Shown here piece by piece: positions 52,552 through 63,518 of a stretch of DNA of 64,000 bases (positions within the stretch are counted from its first letter, which is position 1; every line of letters starts with the position of its first letter). Position numbers and translations under genes: made by a program. The DNA is taken from contig NC_069106.1 of the NCBI RefSeq assembly GCF_947172395.1, positions 5,704,001 through 5,768,000 of the forward strand, in the 5' to 3' direction. The stretch is from Bicyclus anynana. Taxonomy: Eukaryota; Arthropoda; Insecta; Lepidoptera; Nymphalidae. The notes below the pieces were generated by a model that had not been told where the DNA came from, searched no databases, and saw only the letters and a program-made list of their open reading frames with translations.

Positions 52552-53301
52552 TCTATGCTAATAATATAAAGAGGTAAAGTATGTGTGGTTGTAGGAGGTA
52601 ATCTCTGGATCTACTGGATTGATTTGGAAAATTGTTTTACCAATAGAAAGCTACGTTATTTGCGAGTGTCATAGGCTATGTTTGATCCCCATATTCACAC
52701 GGGAACGGGAACTACGTAAATGAAAGCGCCGGGTGTCATATAGCGGAATTTCTGCGTCTTTTAGAAATTTTGTATTATCTCCGAAACTATTTAAGTAATT
52801 AAAATATCGTAAAGGGCAAATCTTATCTCCATAATATCCTTGTGATTATTAAATAATTTATTTTAATAAGGATTAAAGTTTAGTTGTATAAATAATGACG
52901 TAAACCTAAGTATATAAAATTAATATTTTTTAAAACACAAAAGGTACAATATCTGCTAATATATAGAAGATAGATATATGGTGTCGCGGACTTTTTTGAA
53001 GAACTTTTAAAGATACATAAAGTCTCCATACATTAATTTCAATTATACACAATAGTTAAGGCAGCGCATGCGAATAACTCTGTTTAAGAGGATTTTCAGT
53101 CCGACCTGTATGACAAAAACTGTGATAACTCGGCTAATATATATGATACTAATATAGCCTATAGCACTCCCCGATAATGTAGCATTCTACTGGTGAAAGA
53201 ATTTTTAAAATCGGACCAGTAGTTCCGAAGATTACCCCATTTAAAAAATGTGACAAACTTACAAACTTACAAACTTTACCTCTTTATAATATTAGTATAG
53301 A
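52552..53301. mobile_element. Composite Helitron element, copy 2
   Basis: Left end TCTATGCTAATAATATAAAG and right end CTTTATAATATTAGTATAGA are inverted Hel-2 5' termini, similar over about 29 bp (AGAGGTAAAGT shared). The left part holds a plus Hel-2 body with a decayed 3' end (52,685-52,745). The middle (52,745-53,080) matches 46,465-46,790. The right part is minus Hel-2. 750 bp, non-coding. Confidence 0.7.
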
Positions 53302-53440
53302 TTAACTTTGATTTTGACTTTATTGATTTTTTTTTATTATATGGTACGAGAATACCTCTTAAAGTATTTTAAATCCTGTAATCCCGCCCTGCTATTTATA
53401 ATGCGCGATTGTAGTATAAAGTATTTTTGTACTAAAGTTT

Positions 53441-53504
53441 ACCCGGAAAATGATGTCATTTTTGTCATTTACCTAAATGACAAAAATGACATCATTTTCC
53501 GGGT
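53441..53504. repeat. Perfect palindrome, 31-bp arms, 2-base loop
   Basis: Arms 53,441-53,471 (ACCCGGAAAATGATGTCATT start) and 53,474-53,504 match without mismatch around CC. No other copy in the window. Confidence 0.92.
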
Positions 53505-53704
53505 CAGCTATATACTTTTCTGGCTTTTTTGTCAGCGTTGACAACAACTAAATGGAAAAGTTAACAATAAACAGTCGCGCTCAAAGCCTACACAGAGATA
53601 GATTTTGCAAGGGAACGAGTAAAAACCATTCATCGGAAGTTTTGTTTTTGACGATTACAAATGATGTTTGTAGTGAATACAAGATTTTTGTTATAGCTCC
53701 GTGA

Positions 53705-53835
53705 CTTAAGGTAACGGGTAGCAGCGACAGTGATTGCCCTATTATTTTGTGGCAGAGGTCACCTCGTGCAGGTCCCAGGACTTGTGACCTTGGGGTGTAG
53801 GTTTAAAGGATCCTTTCAGAATGCATAAACACTCA
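53705..53835 (-). repeat. Dispersed repeat R, copy 4 (other half)
   Basis: AGGTCACCTCGTGCAGGTCC and ACTTGTGACCTTGGGGTGTA are the inverse of 1,014-1,135. Confidence 0.6.
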
Positions 53836-54388
53836 CCTATTGTTTAATACTCGCTATTGTTTAAAAAAATATAAGGATCACATAAACCGCAGTGTTTTGC
53901 AAATAGTTTATTTAAATAGTGAATTAACTTTACACTGAATACACAAGTAACAATATGCAAAGTAGCATGGCCTAGCCAACTACATAATATTTTAGTTTGC
54001 ACTCTGTTGGATTAGGTCATTTATTAAACGAATGTTATCATGAGATTTCCTCCTTTATGCATTTAAAATAACAGCAAGCTTACTATAGCAGTGAATATAA
54101 CCAAAAGCATAAATATTATAAAACTAAGTTATTTGTACATAATAAAATGAATTAAATGAAAAAAAAAGAAGAAAAAACCCGATGTTTTTGTTGCTTGAAC
54201 TGGGATTAAAAACTCGTGAACCATAGACAAATAGATTATATCCATTAGATTATAGCATTGTAAATTATCATATTCAAAACATCGATTATATTTTTGTTAC
54301 TTAGTATAACTTAAGTTCGAATAGTTTTAATTTTAAAGGCTACATTATTAAAAACAAATGGACTTGATTGCAGTGAAACGTAAGCAAA
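53836..54388. other. No recognisable feature
   Basis: AT-rich, no repeat partner. Confidence 0.45.
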
Positions 54389-54435
54389 CGTCCTGCAGTG
54401 GACGTCCATCGGCTGATATGATGATGAATATGATG
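54389..54435 (+). mobile_element. RTE-type LINE 3' tip
   Basis: CGTCCTGCAGTGGACGTCCA, CGGCTGA and an ATGATGATGAAT tail: the last ~10 codons and microsatellite only. Confidence 0.7.
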
Positions 54436-54496
54436 ATGAATAAAGAAATATAAAAAAGATTATTTTTAACCCAAACGTTAGTTATTGCCGATTATG

Positions 54497-54595
54497 CCCG
54501 GCTTTGCCGATTGAGGTTTTCTTAACGCATCCATCTTAGATTGCCATCAGATAAGATTGTAGTCAAGGCCTAACTTGTAAAGAGTAAAAAAAAAA
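54497..54595 (+). mobile_element. SINE-B fragment
   Basis: TGCCCGGCTTTGCCGATTGA, then the 3' end AGATTGTAGTCAAGGCCTAA and CTTGTAAAGAGTAAAAAAA. The central body is deleted. Confidence 0.65.
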
Positions 54596-56342
54596 TATCG
54601 TTCCTTTTACATGATACGTGCTATACACAGAACTTTGGAAGCCTAATCAATTTTCCGCTACGTTGATTTTTTCACACTCCTTTCTCCTTCCCCTTGTGTA
54701 TGTTTCCGGTTAGCCGAGCATTATTAACAAAGGTTTAATTGTTGAATATATAAACCTTACACTGGTGTTTTTAAGGGAATTATTTAATATTTAATTAGTA
54801 TAAATTATCCTAATTATATCCTACAGAGGATTTCAAGATTTGTTTGATGTGTTGAGCTATTGTGTATCCACCAGTATAAATATATTTGCAGGAAAATATG
54901 AAAAAGAAAACTGTGTAATAATTGAAACAAAAGAAATTTTATTTGCGATTCTTACTTGATCTATGTTCCATCAACCGGTTTGTCATACTGGACATTTTTA
55001 TTTGTGATGTGCCATTTTTGCTGTCCACGTTTTTTGCTGTTCATGTTTTAGTTATCGGTTGACGAATAACTTTCGTTATTTTAACAAATAATATATGTGC
55101 GACTCACTGAAATGCGTTCAATTAACCTCTGTTTTGACGCGCTAGTCAAATATCTCTATTAAAAAATATATACGGTCGAATTGAGAAACCTCCTCCTTTT
55201 TTTTTGAAGTCGGCTAAATATTTTTGAAAGGAACGGAATGATGTCAAATTTAAAAAGGCGATTATAGTCAAGAATACAGAAAACTTATATCTTGATTTTT
55301 TTGCGGAAAGGAATATTAAGATAATAATATACTGTTGAAATCGTAGGACACAGCAACGAAGATTATATTTTAAATTAATGTAGCTTTAAAAGCTCTGAAA
55401 AAATGTTAACATTATGTTAAATGTTGAGTAAACAGTTTGCGTAAACACGAAGGTGAAATCGTAAACACTATGACAAAACCTCCGGGAGTAAAATAAAAAA
55501 TAAACAATCCTGTTTACGCAGAGCATCATAAAGTGTAGTGTCCTTTATAGTTTATTCTTTATTTATTTACGTCGGCTTTGAAACCGCAGTAATCTTTTTT
55601 TAAAAGTTTTAACCACGGATATAAAAAAGCGCAGCATAATGTCTGTTTAAGAGTCTGTGGTTTTGAGAAAAAACACACACATTTCATAAAATATTAACAA
55701 CCGTGAATTTTAATTATTTGTAATGATTTGAATTTTTATAAAAAAAATTGGTTGTTTGTAAAGTCGGTTTACTGATCATAGTTGAACGTGACAACGTCAA
55801 GAAAATACTGATGGAATGGGTTGCATTTTTCAAAAGAAAATGTTCATTATTCTAAAATACTGTTTCGTAATCTTCATAGACCAGAATATACTTTATTTCT
55901 TGTAAAAAAAGTTGGCAACCCCCGAGCGAGGGAACGACGTATGACGTTATCTTTTTTCGAGTGTGCAGCCGGCTCAAATTATAAGACGATGTCACGTCAA
56001 TAAAAGACTGTTCGTCTTTTTTTAATAGGCGGGGCCCAAAATGGTCGGTCTCCTAGGTCATATACTTTATGTTTTCGAGGTACTCAACCCTAAAATGCTC
56101 GACAGTTTGAATCTAAACCACTTTGTATGTAAAAATATGTCCCCATTCTCTATTTTAATTTCCGCCCTCCACCGTCCGACCAACAGTTTTTATGCGGCGA
56201 ATTTTAATTTTAAATTTCAGGTGCAGCTCTTTTATTTGGGAAGTAGAACACAATGGTAGACATTCCTTTTGTTATTAACTAAAATGTTCCATTTAATTTG
56301 TACGTCTGTTGCTAAAATTATGATATTGCACTGTATTATAAG
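54596..56342. other. Long stretch, one probable old repeat
   Basis: GAGAAACCTCCTCCTTTTTT with TTGAAGTCGGC (55,181-55,214), and GTTTGTAAAGTCGGTTTACT with GACAACGTCAAGAAAATACT (55,753-55,809), are words I associate with dispersed insect repeats, but there is no second copy in this window. No gene evidence. Confidence 0.4.
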
Positions 56343-56390
56343 CTAGCGGACGACCGCGAATTCGTCCGCGTGGAATTTAGTTTTTCACTA
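56343..56390 (-). mobile_element. Hel-1 3' end fragment
   Basis: CTAGCGGACGACCGCGAATT and GTCCGCGTGGAATTTAGTTT: the CTAG hairpin end only. Confidence 0.65.
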
Positions 56391-56488
56391 GTTGACTAAG
56401 GGCCCCGTATGGGTTATATCACGTGAGTTTTAGCCGTGTTTCATAATTAATATGAATAAAACTCACGATAGTTTTAATTAATTGTAAT

Positions 56489-56978
56489 GGGGATGATGAC
56501 TAGGTTTAAATATATTGATTTTTATAATAAATTCAGGTAAATAAGGTCAATGTTAACTAATTTATACATAAAAAGCAAAGATTGACTGGATATTTGCAAA
56601 ATAAATAAGATTATAAAATTTCAAAATCTATTAAAAATCTTTTATTGTAATTAGATGAAAATTCATACAGTTTAAGCTTCTTTACATTAAATGTGACATT
56701 TTTAATACATGAACTATAAACATAAACGCAGAAATAACAAAGATATTAGTAATTTTGTTTAAACGCCCATACAATCATTAAGTGCCTACGACGTCATAAG
56801 TTCGTACCATTTTGTATGGGGCGTTTTTCAGGGATCCGCGGCAGCGCCGCAAATCTGACCCTTTAAATCCCTGTAGCTCCGAAAGTAATGATCACAGATA
56901 CCCTGTTACTTTTACAAAATTGCTTTACTATTAGCATACTCTTAATTTATATACAATTTAAAAAACTGTCATCATCCC
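56489..56978 (+). mobile_element. MITE-500 copy 3
   Basis: GGGGATGATGACTAGGTTTA start, GGGATCCGCGGCAGCGCCGC core, ACTGTCATCATCCC end. 490 bp. Confidence 0.8.
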
Positions 56979-57039
56979 TATTATTATTAGTTGTGAAATG
57001 ACTAGCGATTTATACTATCATTTTTACTTCACTTCGCTT

Positions 57040-57360
57040 GAGCTGTGATAGCCCAATGGATATGACATCTGCCTCCTATTCCGGAATGTGTGGGTTCGAA
57101 TCCCGTCCGGGGCATGCACCTCCAACTTTTCAGTTGTGTCCATTTTAAGAAATTAAATATCACGTGTCTCAAACTGTGAAGGAATACATCGTGAGGAAAC
57201 CTCCATACCAGAGAATTTTCTTAATTCTCTGCGTGTGTTAAGTCTGCCAATTCGCATTGGGTCAGCGTGGTGGACTATTGGCCTAAACCTTCTCATTCTG
57301 AGAGGAGATTCGAGCAGCAGTGAGCCGAATATGGGTTGATAATGATGAATGATGATGACA
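57040..57360 (+). mobile_element. SINE-A, full length
   Basis: GAGCTGTGATAGCCCAATGG head, GTGGGTTCGAATCCCGTCCG B box, full body, and a GGGTTGATAATGATGAATGA tail. Confidence 0.88.
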
Positions 57361-57679
57361 CTTCCAGTAGGGCTGTAATACGAGTATAGTGAGTTTTAAA
57401 AATTAACAGCGTTGTATCAAATCCACTCCAAGTAAAGTGACATTAGCCTGTACTAATTCCATTACAGTTTCAGTTGTGTTGACTCTCCTCAGTGCAATCG
57501 CACTGTGTCAATTCGCCAGGTCCCGTCTATTTGTTCTACGTATGCGGCGTATTTGACTTGTGTGATACGAGGATTATCCTTCGCTCCGCTTTAGTTTCTT
57601 GTTTACATACAAAAATATTCGTAGTTCAAAGTAATTAACAGTAGAAGTGTTATCAACGTTGCAACGGCTTGCGGTACGG
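57361..57679. other. No recognisable feature
   Basis: Unassigned sequence. Confidence 0.4.
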
Positions 57680-57955
57680 ACGGCTTCAGTGTGCCCGTGG
57701 CGTTCAAGCCGTCCACATCTCTTGTTGTGTAATTCTTAATGGGTTACTTGGGATAGGCGAGGAGAGTGACTTGAGTGGAAAAGGGGAGTGTTTGTTAACA
57801 GTCAAAGGATCCTTTAACCCTACAAACAACGTTCACAAATGCGTGACTTCACTGAAGGTCATTCTCTGCCATTCTAGGGTCTTATTTTGGTTACAGTTTG
57901 ATTTGTTAATTAAGTTGTCCTGACAAATGTTGTGATTCATAACCTTTGTTCGACA
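57680..57955 (+). repeat. Dispersed repeat F, copy 2
   Basis: Same order as 20,190-20,470: GCTTCAGTGTGCCCGTGGCG, GGGTTACTTGGGATAGGCGA, GTCATTCTCTGCCATTCTAG. Confidence 0.6.
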
Positions 57956-58639
57956 TAAGTCCACAAGCGTTATCCATTTCCATTATGGATTAGCTGTATA
58001 AAAAAGGGATAGAACCATTAAATACAAGTCTAGGGTTAAAGTGGTTCGAGCATTCGTTTCATACGTTATCTCATCCGTACCACGCCACCCTTCGTCTATC
58101 AAAGCTTTGTATGAAAGTACATTTTATTCGTCGGAACAACGCGTATCAAGTTAATGCTCCCGAGTCCGGAATAAGGAAGAGATAAAGTCGCCTCATAAAT
58201 CCCAGCGTCACGCCGATAAGTAGCTTTACTTGTCTCTCAAGGATTCCATACCGCCGGAATTGCAACAATGAGATACTTTCTCATTTTATTTAGTTTATAC
58301 CTTTAGTTCAGTCAATCTGTAATGAAATAAATGCTACCCTCAGGATAATTTTAAGAAAAAGTTTGACTTCATATAACGTTAGGGGGACATGTAAAGATGT
58401 AGCTGTAGATAAGCGGGGTTTTCCTCCTGCTGTTTTTGAGAAAATCCAAAAAAAATTTGAAACGCGTTTTTCTCCGAATATGGGTTTTAGGGAAAATTTT
58501 ATTGAACAAAAAATGTAGAAAACAATGTGAACTACATTTTATGTTATTGAAGCAACATCATACGACTACAAATACAAACAGTAGTAATCATTTTTCATTA
58601 ACAAAAATAACAAAAAAACCCTTCTTTTGATACTTCAGC
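57956..58639. other. No recognisable feature
   Basis: Unassigned AT-rich sequence. Confidence 0.4.
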
Positions 58640-58696
58640 GCGTCTGCCAATCCGCAATGGGCCAGCGTGGTGGACTATTGGCTTTACCCCTCTCAT
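58640..58696 (+). mobile_element. SINE-A internal fragment
   Basis: CGTCTGCCAATCCGCAATGG and GCCAGCGTGGTGGACTATTG only. Confidence 0.65.
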
Positions 58697-59445
58697 ACAT
58701 AACCTTTATTGCTTATTTACTATAAAAATAATAGTCTTACAGACGGACAGATGGACATGGACCGATAAAAGTTCCTTCTTGATTACGAAATTAAAAACAG
58801 GCACGTACACGGAAACGAATAATTTCATAATAATTGAAATATCTTATGAATTTTCGCAAAAGACTGGACTTTAGGAATTATACGGTCCACAGAAGGAATT
58901 ATAGAAGGAGAAAATTATGTAAAACAAGGCTAATAAAGCAATAGAGGCTTATTTTTCTCTCCTTGAGCCCTTTTATCGCGAAATGAGCGGCCACTCAATT
59001 CCGTTTTAGGCGAAAATATATTACCATTTAGCGATCGTAAATTAACCAAAAAAAAAGGAAAAAAGAAAACGGAATTAACGACGCTCGTTATCTTTAATTA
59101 CGAAGGATATAAATCCTGGTATTTGCTTCAATGAGAATATTTCTTTTGTTTTCAAATTAATAGGGACTTTTGTGGAAACGGAGACGTCATTATGTTAGAA
59201 GATTTACGCGTATTAATGAGCAGAATTAATTGCGTGACAATCTCCGGATTTTTAAAGTGATAACTTCTTATGGTAGGGTAAAATGCTTCGTAACGTAACG
59301 CGTTACGGCGCCACTTTGTCTGGCTTACCTTTTTTCACGCATACGGCAGCAGGTTTAAGTTATCGTTTCACACGTTTTTTTTTATTTTTGTTGTGCCTAT
59401 GTCCTGCGATTGATTAATCCACGTAGATCCTGTTTTTTTGGTAAT
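58697..59445. other. No recognisable feature
   Basis: GACGGACAGATGGACATGG at 58,742 resembles the run at 43,505. CGTAACGTAACGCGTTACGG is a dyad near 59,290. Otherwise unassigned. Confidence 0.4.
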
Positions 59446-59740
59446 CATCATTATCATTAACATCCCATATTCGGCTCACTGTTGAACACGAGTCTCCTCT
59501 CAGAATGAGTGAGGTTAACCCTTAGTCCAACACGCTGGCCAAATGCGGATCGGCAGACTTTACACACGCAGAGAATTAAGAAAATTCTCTGGTATACAGG
59601 TTTCCACACGATGTGTTTCCTTCACCGTTTGAGACTTGTGATGTTTAATTTACTGAAAAGTTGGAGGTGCATGCCCCGGACCAGATTCGAACCTACGCCT
59701 TCCTAAACAAAGGCAGTGGTAATCAGACCTCTAATGCACT
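59446..59740 (-). mobile_element. SINE-A, diverged
   Basis: ATCATTATCATTAACATCCC tail region through the body to a B-box area (AGATTCGAACCTACGCC) and part of the head (ATCAGACCTCTAATGCACTA). Confidence 0.75.
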
Positions 59741-59904
59741 AGGTAGGTGTAAAAAAATCATTTTTTGAGATTTTAATACTTTGTCGGCATGCAATATACC
59801 TATTATAATAAATTACAGATGTCTAGTACTAAAAGACGGAGAGCGGAGGAAACAGGGGCGGCACAGACAGCAATGACAAAACTAAAAAAATTGTTTGACT
59901 ATAC

Positions 59905-60395
59905 AACTACAGTGAATCTCCATGTAAAGTCACTCGATTTAACGTCAAACTCAATATAGCGTCCACATCACATGGCTATGGTTGGTTTAGCTTGCCTTCT
60001 ATGCAATGATACACTGTATATAGCGTTACACCCACTCTCTTTAATGACAATTAATTAATAAAAAGTACCTTTTAATTTGCCAAAATTAGTGAAAATTGCG
60101 CAGCCTGTAATAAACTCGATTGCCGGCATCAAGCAAATAACACTTTCCAAGAAATTCGTTCTTTTATTTACAAATGGGGATTGCACGTGTGGACTGTTGT
60201 TTACCATGACTAATAAGTAGAAGTCATGGACTTAATACGTTATCATATTCTTAGTTGCTCACAAACTTTCAAATAGTAAACATGGCTAGTAAAACAAAAT
60301 CACTGTGTATTGACGAAAAAGTTTTACTCATACATTTTTTCTTCTTTCCATATAACGACCACTATATATAACGCTGTAAAATGTACAATCCCTTT
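59905..60395 (+). mobile_element. Possible pogo/Tigger-type DNA transposon relic
   Basis: TACAGTGAATCTCCATGTAA resembles the CAGT...CTCC terminal repeat of pogo/Tigger elements. Degenerate words TATAGCGTCC, TATAGCGTTA and ATATAACGCTGTA lie toward both ends. At 60,282 an ATG opens MASKTKSLCIDEKVLLI, like the start of a CENP-B-type helix-turn-helix, but stops follow within about 30 codons. No right-hand terminal repeat was fixed. Confidence 0.4.
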
Positions 60396-60468
60396 AGTGT
60401 CTTTATATAAAGTTTACACTTTTTATAAACAAGCTATGTACCTACTTGTCAATTATTATTAGATACTA

Positions 60469-60857
60469 CTAGCGGACGCCCGCGACTTCGTCCGCGTGAA
60501 ACTCGATGTAAACTTTTAACTACCCCTACCCTACCCAAACCCTACCTTAAACCTACGCTACCCCCTACCCTACCCTACCATACCCTACCCCTACCCTACC
60601 CTTTCTAATATTATTAATATGAACTTTATACAATAACAATAAAGCTCAAATTGACTACGTTTTAGTTAAAAAACATTTGTATGGGAAAAAGAAAAGGGTT
60701 TTTATGATTTTTCCGGCAATTATTCGAATTTTTCTCGCCGCAAAAACCATCCTAGAACTTCAACGAATATTTTAAAAAAGAATTGGCCAAATTGGTCCAG
60801 GCGTTGTTGAGTTATGCGCTTACCAACGCATTTTGCGATTCATTTTTATATTATAGA
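60469..60857 (-). mobile_element. Complete Helitron with CCCTAC array
   Basis: The plus strand reads A^CTAGCGGACGCCCGCGACTT ... ATTTTTATATTATAGA^T: a minus-oriented Helitron with TC 5' end (TCTATAATATAAAAATGAAT), CTAG 3' end and hairpin. A ~80-bp CCCTAC array (60,520-60,601) sits next to the hairpin. The 5' half (GAGTTATGCGCTTACCAACG) differs from Hel-1 and Hel-2. 389 bp. Confidence 0.82.
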
Positions 60858-61261
60858 TAAGAAAACGTACCTAGTTAGTGTGTTTTTACTATGGGTTGCA
60901 ATAAAAGAAGGATTTCATTTAAATTAAACTCAATTAGATATTCAAAGCGATTGCTTCAGCGGCCTTGAGTCTTCAATTGTCTTAAATCAATTTCTTTCCC
61001 CGAGCAGGGCTTCTTCGCTTTTTTCAATCTGTTATCTTTCAAGGCATTTTTAAGTGAATCGGAGTCTGCAGAGAGTTGATTTAATTGAACATCGTTAAGG
61101 CTTCGATTTTGCTGCAACCATTCCCATATTTTTTTAAATATAGTAAATTTTTTTTTCTACCCTCATATACCCTCAACAATATAATAATACTATACAGTTA
61201 TGGTAAATTTTATTTACTCTCCATACCACACATATTTGGTACTATATCTATGGGCCTTATT
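60858..61261. other. No recognisable feature
   Basis: Unassigned AT-rich sequence. Confidence 0.4.
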
Positions 61262-61630
61262 AGAAGCTCCAAGTCACTCAGTGGGCGAAGGAGCGAGCTA
61301 TGCTTTGAGTCTCTTTGCGTGATCGAATCAGAAATTAGATGATCCGTAGACGAACCAAAGTCACTGACATAGCTCAGCGAGTCGCGAAGCTGATTGAAGT
61401 GGCAATGGGCAGGCCACATAGTTCGCAGAGCCGATGGACGTTGACGATTCCCAAGGTGCTGGAATGGCAACTCCGCACTAGAAAACGCAGTGTTGGTCGA
61501 CCCTCCACTAGGTGGACCGAGGATATCAAGCGGGTTGCAGGGAGCCGCTGGATGCTGGCGGCTCGAGACCGTTGTGCTTGAAGGTCCATGCAAGAGGCCT
61601 ATGTCCAGCAGTGGACGTCTATCGGCTGAT
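61262..61630 (+). mobile_element. RTE-type LINE 3' fragment, longest plus copy
   Basis: About 120 codons of the ORF2 C-terminus with small frame shifts: a RRRTKVTDIAQRVAKL segment, GRPHSSQSRWT, KVLEWQLRTRKRSVGRPSTR, then WTEDIKRVAGSRWMLAARDR. It ends at the CTATCGGCTGATAA stop region. It supplies the reference for the shorter copies here. In the family this region lies after the RT and its role is not established. Confidence 0.82.
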
Positions 61631-61673
61631 AAGGTATAGTTGGTTCTAAAAATTTCAATGAAATTAAAGTACC

Positions 61674-61951
61674 TTTTTTTTTATTTACAAGTTAGCCCTT
61701 GATTACAATCTCACCTGATGGTAAGTGATGATGCAGTCTAAGATGGAAGCAGGCTAACTTGTTAGGAGGAGGATAAAAATCACTCCTTTCGGTTTCTACA
61801 CGACATCGTACCGGAACACTAAATCGCTTGGCGGTACGTCTTTATCGGTAGGGAGGTAACTAGCCACGGCCGAAGCCTCCCACCAGCCAGACCTGGACCA
61901 ATTAAGAAAACCTCAATCGGCTTAACCGAGGTTCGATCCCAGGACCTCCGG
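61674..61951 (-). mobile_element. SINE-B, head partly lost
   Basis: Poly-T, TTTACAAGTTAGCCCTTGAT, body, and B box as CGAGGTTCGATCCCAGGACC. It ends before the A box. Lies 44 bp after an RTE fragment. Confidence 0.82.
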
Positions 61952-62228
61952 ACCTTATTTTGGAATTCGTTTGTTCTGCTGATACAACTTTCCAGTTAGT
62001 TATTACTTTCTAGAGCGGTTGTTTAGTTGGGGTTAGTTTAAAGTAGTTTCGGGGCAAGTGGGGTCTAATTCCAGCACAGCGGGCTAACTTTCCGTATACC
62101 CCGTGATTAGCAAGCGACACTTGGTCCTTTATGCAACCTTAACTTTAACCCTTGGCATTTAAATAGCACACACGGGTCGATGGTTCTCGAGTTTAGTTTT
62201 TAATAGGCCTGCCACCTAATTATAAACT

Positions 62229-62280
62229 CGGTTTTATATGCGTAATATATCTATGTAGATATATTACGCATATAAAACCG
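62229..62280. repeat. Perfect palindrome, 25-bp arms, 2-base loop
   Basis: CGGTTTTATATGCGTAATAT at the start of the left arm (62,229-62,253) is mirrored exactly to 62,280 around TG. ATATCTATGTA at its centre recurs after the SINE at 62,609. Confidence 0.92.
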
Positions 62281-62300
62281 TAATACCGTAAATGTGTGTA

Positions 62301-62612
62301 AGAGCCGTGATAGCCCAGTGGATATGACCTCTGCCTCCGACTCCGGAGGGTGTGGGTTCGAATCCAGTCCGGGGCATGCACCTTCAACTTTACAGTTGTG
62401 TGCATTTTAAGAAATTAAATATCACGTGTCTCAATCGGTGAAGGAAAACATCGTGAGGAAACCTGCATACCAGAGAATTATCTTAATTCTCTGCGTGTGT
62501 GAAGTCTGCCAATCCGCATTGGGCCAGCGTGGTGGACTATTGGCCTAACCCCTCTCATTCTGAGAGGAGACTCGAGCTCAGCAGTGAGCCGGATATGGGT
62601 TGATGACGATAT
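62301..62612 (+). mobile_element. SINE-A reference copy, full length
   Basis: A box AGAGCCGTGATAGCCCAGTG, B box GTGGGTTCGAATCCAGTCCG, complete body (CACGTGTCTCAATCGGTGAA; CATCGTGAGGAAACCTGCAT; GGGCCAGCGTGGTGGACTAT; GAGGAGACTCGAGCTCAGCA) and tail GGGTTGATGACGAT. Pol III transcription from the internal boxes is expected for the family. The 11-bp direct repeat ATATCTATGTA (62,247-62,257; 62,609-62,619) lies at the right end of the SINE but 43 bp upstream of its start. Confidence 0.9.
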
Positions 62613-62714
62613 CTATGTAATTCTGTAATCATCAGCCTATTTTAATGGCATGTAGTTGGCAAGGCCTCTTTTTATAGGATAGTGGATGTGTATGCTGCAA
62701 TACGGGTTGGCGGG

Positions 62715-63130
62715 CTTATTGCCATCATCATCATCATATCCGCCGATGGACGTCCACTGCCGGCATAGGCCTTTTGTAGGGCCTGCATCCAGCGAATCCC
62801 TGCGACTAGCTTGATGTCGTCAGTCCACCTGGTGGGGGGTCGCCATTCCAGCACCTTCGGACCCTAAAGTCGATCGGCTCTTCGAACTATGTGCTCCGCC
62901 CATTGTCACTTCAGTTTCGTGACTCGTTGAGCTATGCCGGTGACTTTGGTTCTTTTGCAGATCTCCTCATTTCTGATTCGATCATGCAGAGACATTCCGA
63001 GCATATCTCGCTCCATCGCCTACTGTGTGACTCTGTGTCTTCTTATGAGGCCCATAGTTAGCGACCAAGTCTCGGAACTATATAGGTCATCACGCACTCT
63101 TCGACGACTGAAGAATGCTTGTAAACGAAG
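62715..63130 (-). mobile_element. RTE-type LINE 3' fragment, longest minus copy
   Basis: CATCATCATCATATCCGCCG tail, then the minus-strand coding end, extending further 5' than other copies (to CTCGGAACTATATAGGTCAT and CGACGACTGAAGAATGCTTG, upstream of the conserved SQRAMER position). Deletions remove two internal blocks. Confidence 0.8.
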
Positions 63131-63152
63131 TATGATTAGTGAAATATAAAAA

Positions 63153-63518
63153 TCCATACTTATAATAAATCTGTAGAGAGGTCAATTCTGTACATGAAAT
63201 TTCCAAATTAACTATCAGGGGGTGATTAGTGATCGATACTGATGCCAAAAATGCAAACAGTAAAATATTTGTCTGTCTGTACATGTTTATTATAGAAACA
63301 AAAACTATTCGACGGATTTTAACGAAACTTGGTACAATTATTCTTCATACTCCTGGGCAGGTATAGTATACTTTTCATCTCGCTACGATCTATAGGAGCA
63401 GAGCAGTGAAGGGAAATGTTGGGAAAACGGAAGAAGTTACTACATTTTTACAGCGATACTACTGTAAGTGCTGGATTAAAGAGGTCTAAGGGCGGACGAA
63501 GTCGCGGGCGTCCGCTAG
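63153..63518 (+). mobile_element. Helitron, third 5' type (Hel-3), complete
   Basis: A^TCCATACTTATAATAAATC start and GGGCGGACGAAGTCGCGGGC plus GTCCGCTAG^T end. The 3' hairpin is that of Hel-1, but the body (TTTTAACGAAACTTGGTACA; CATACTCCTGGGCAGGTATA) differs. 366 bp, non-coding. Confidence 0.78.

Noticed and set aside
51864..52577. 237-codon open frame rich in Pro, Tyr, Thr and Leu
   Set aside because: It is produced by the (CCCTAC)n array; the frame is open because the hexamer has no stop codons, and the flanks are Helitron sequence.
62229..62280. microRNA precursor
   Set aside because: The arms are perfectly complementary with a 2-base loop, unlike a miRNA hairpin, and the structure is explained by the SINE junction.
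62301..62375. Possible tRNA gene in the SINE-A head
   Set aside because: Same reason: tRNA-like promoter boxes only, no cloverleaf that I could complete, and many copies with the same downstream body.
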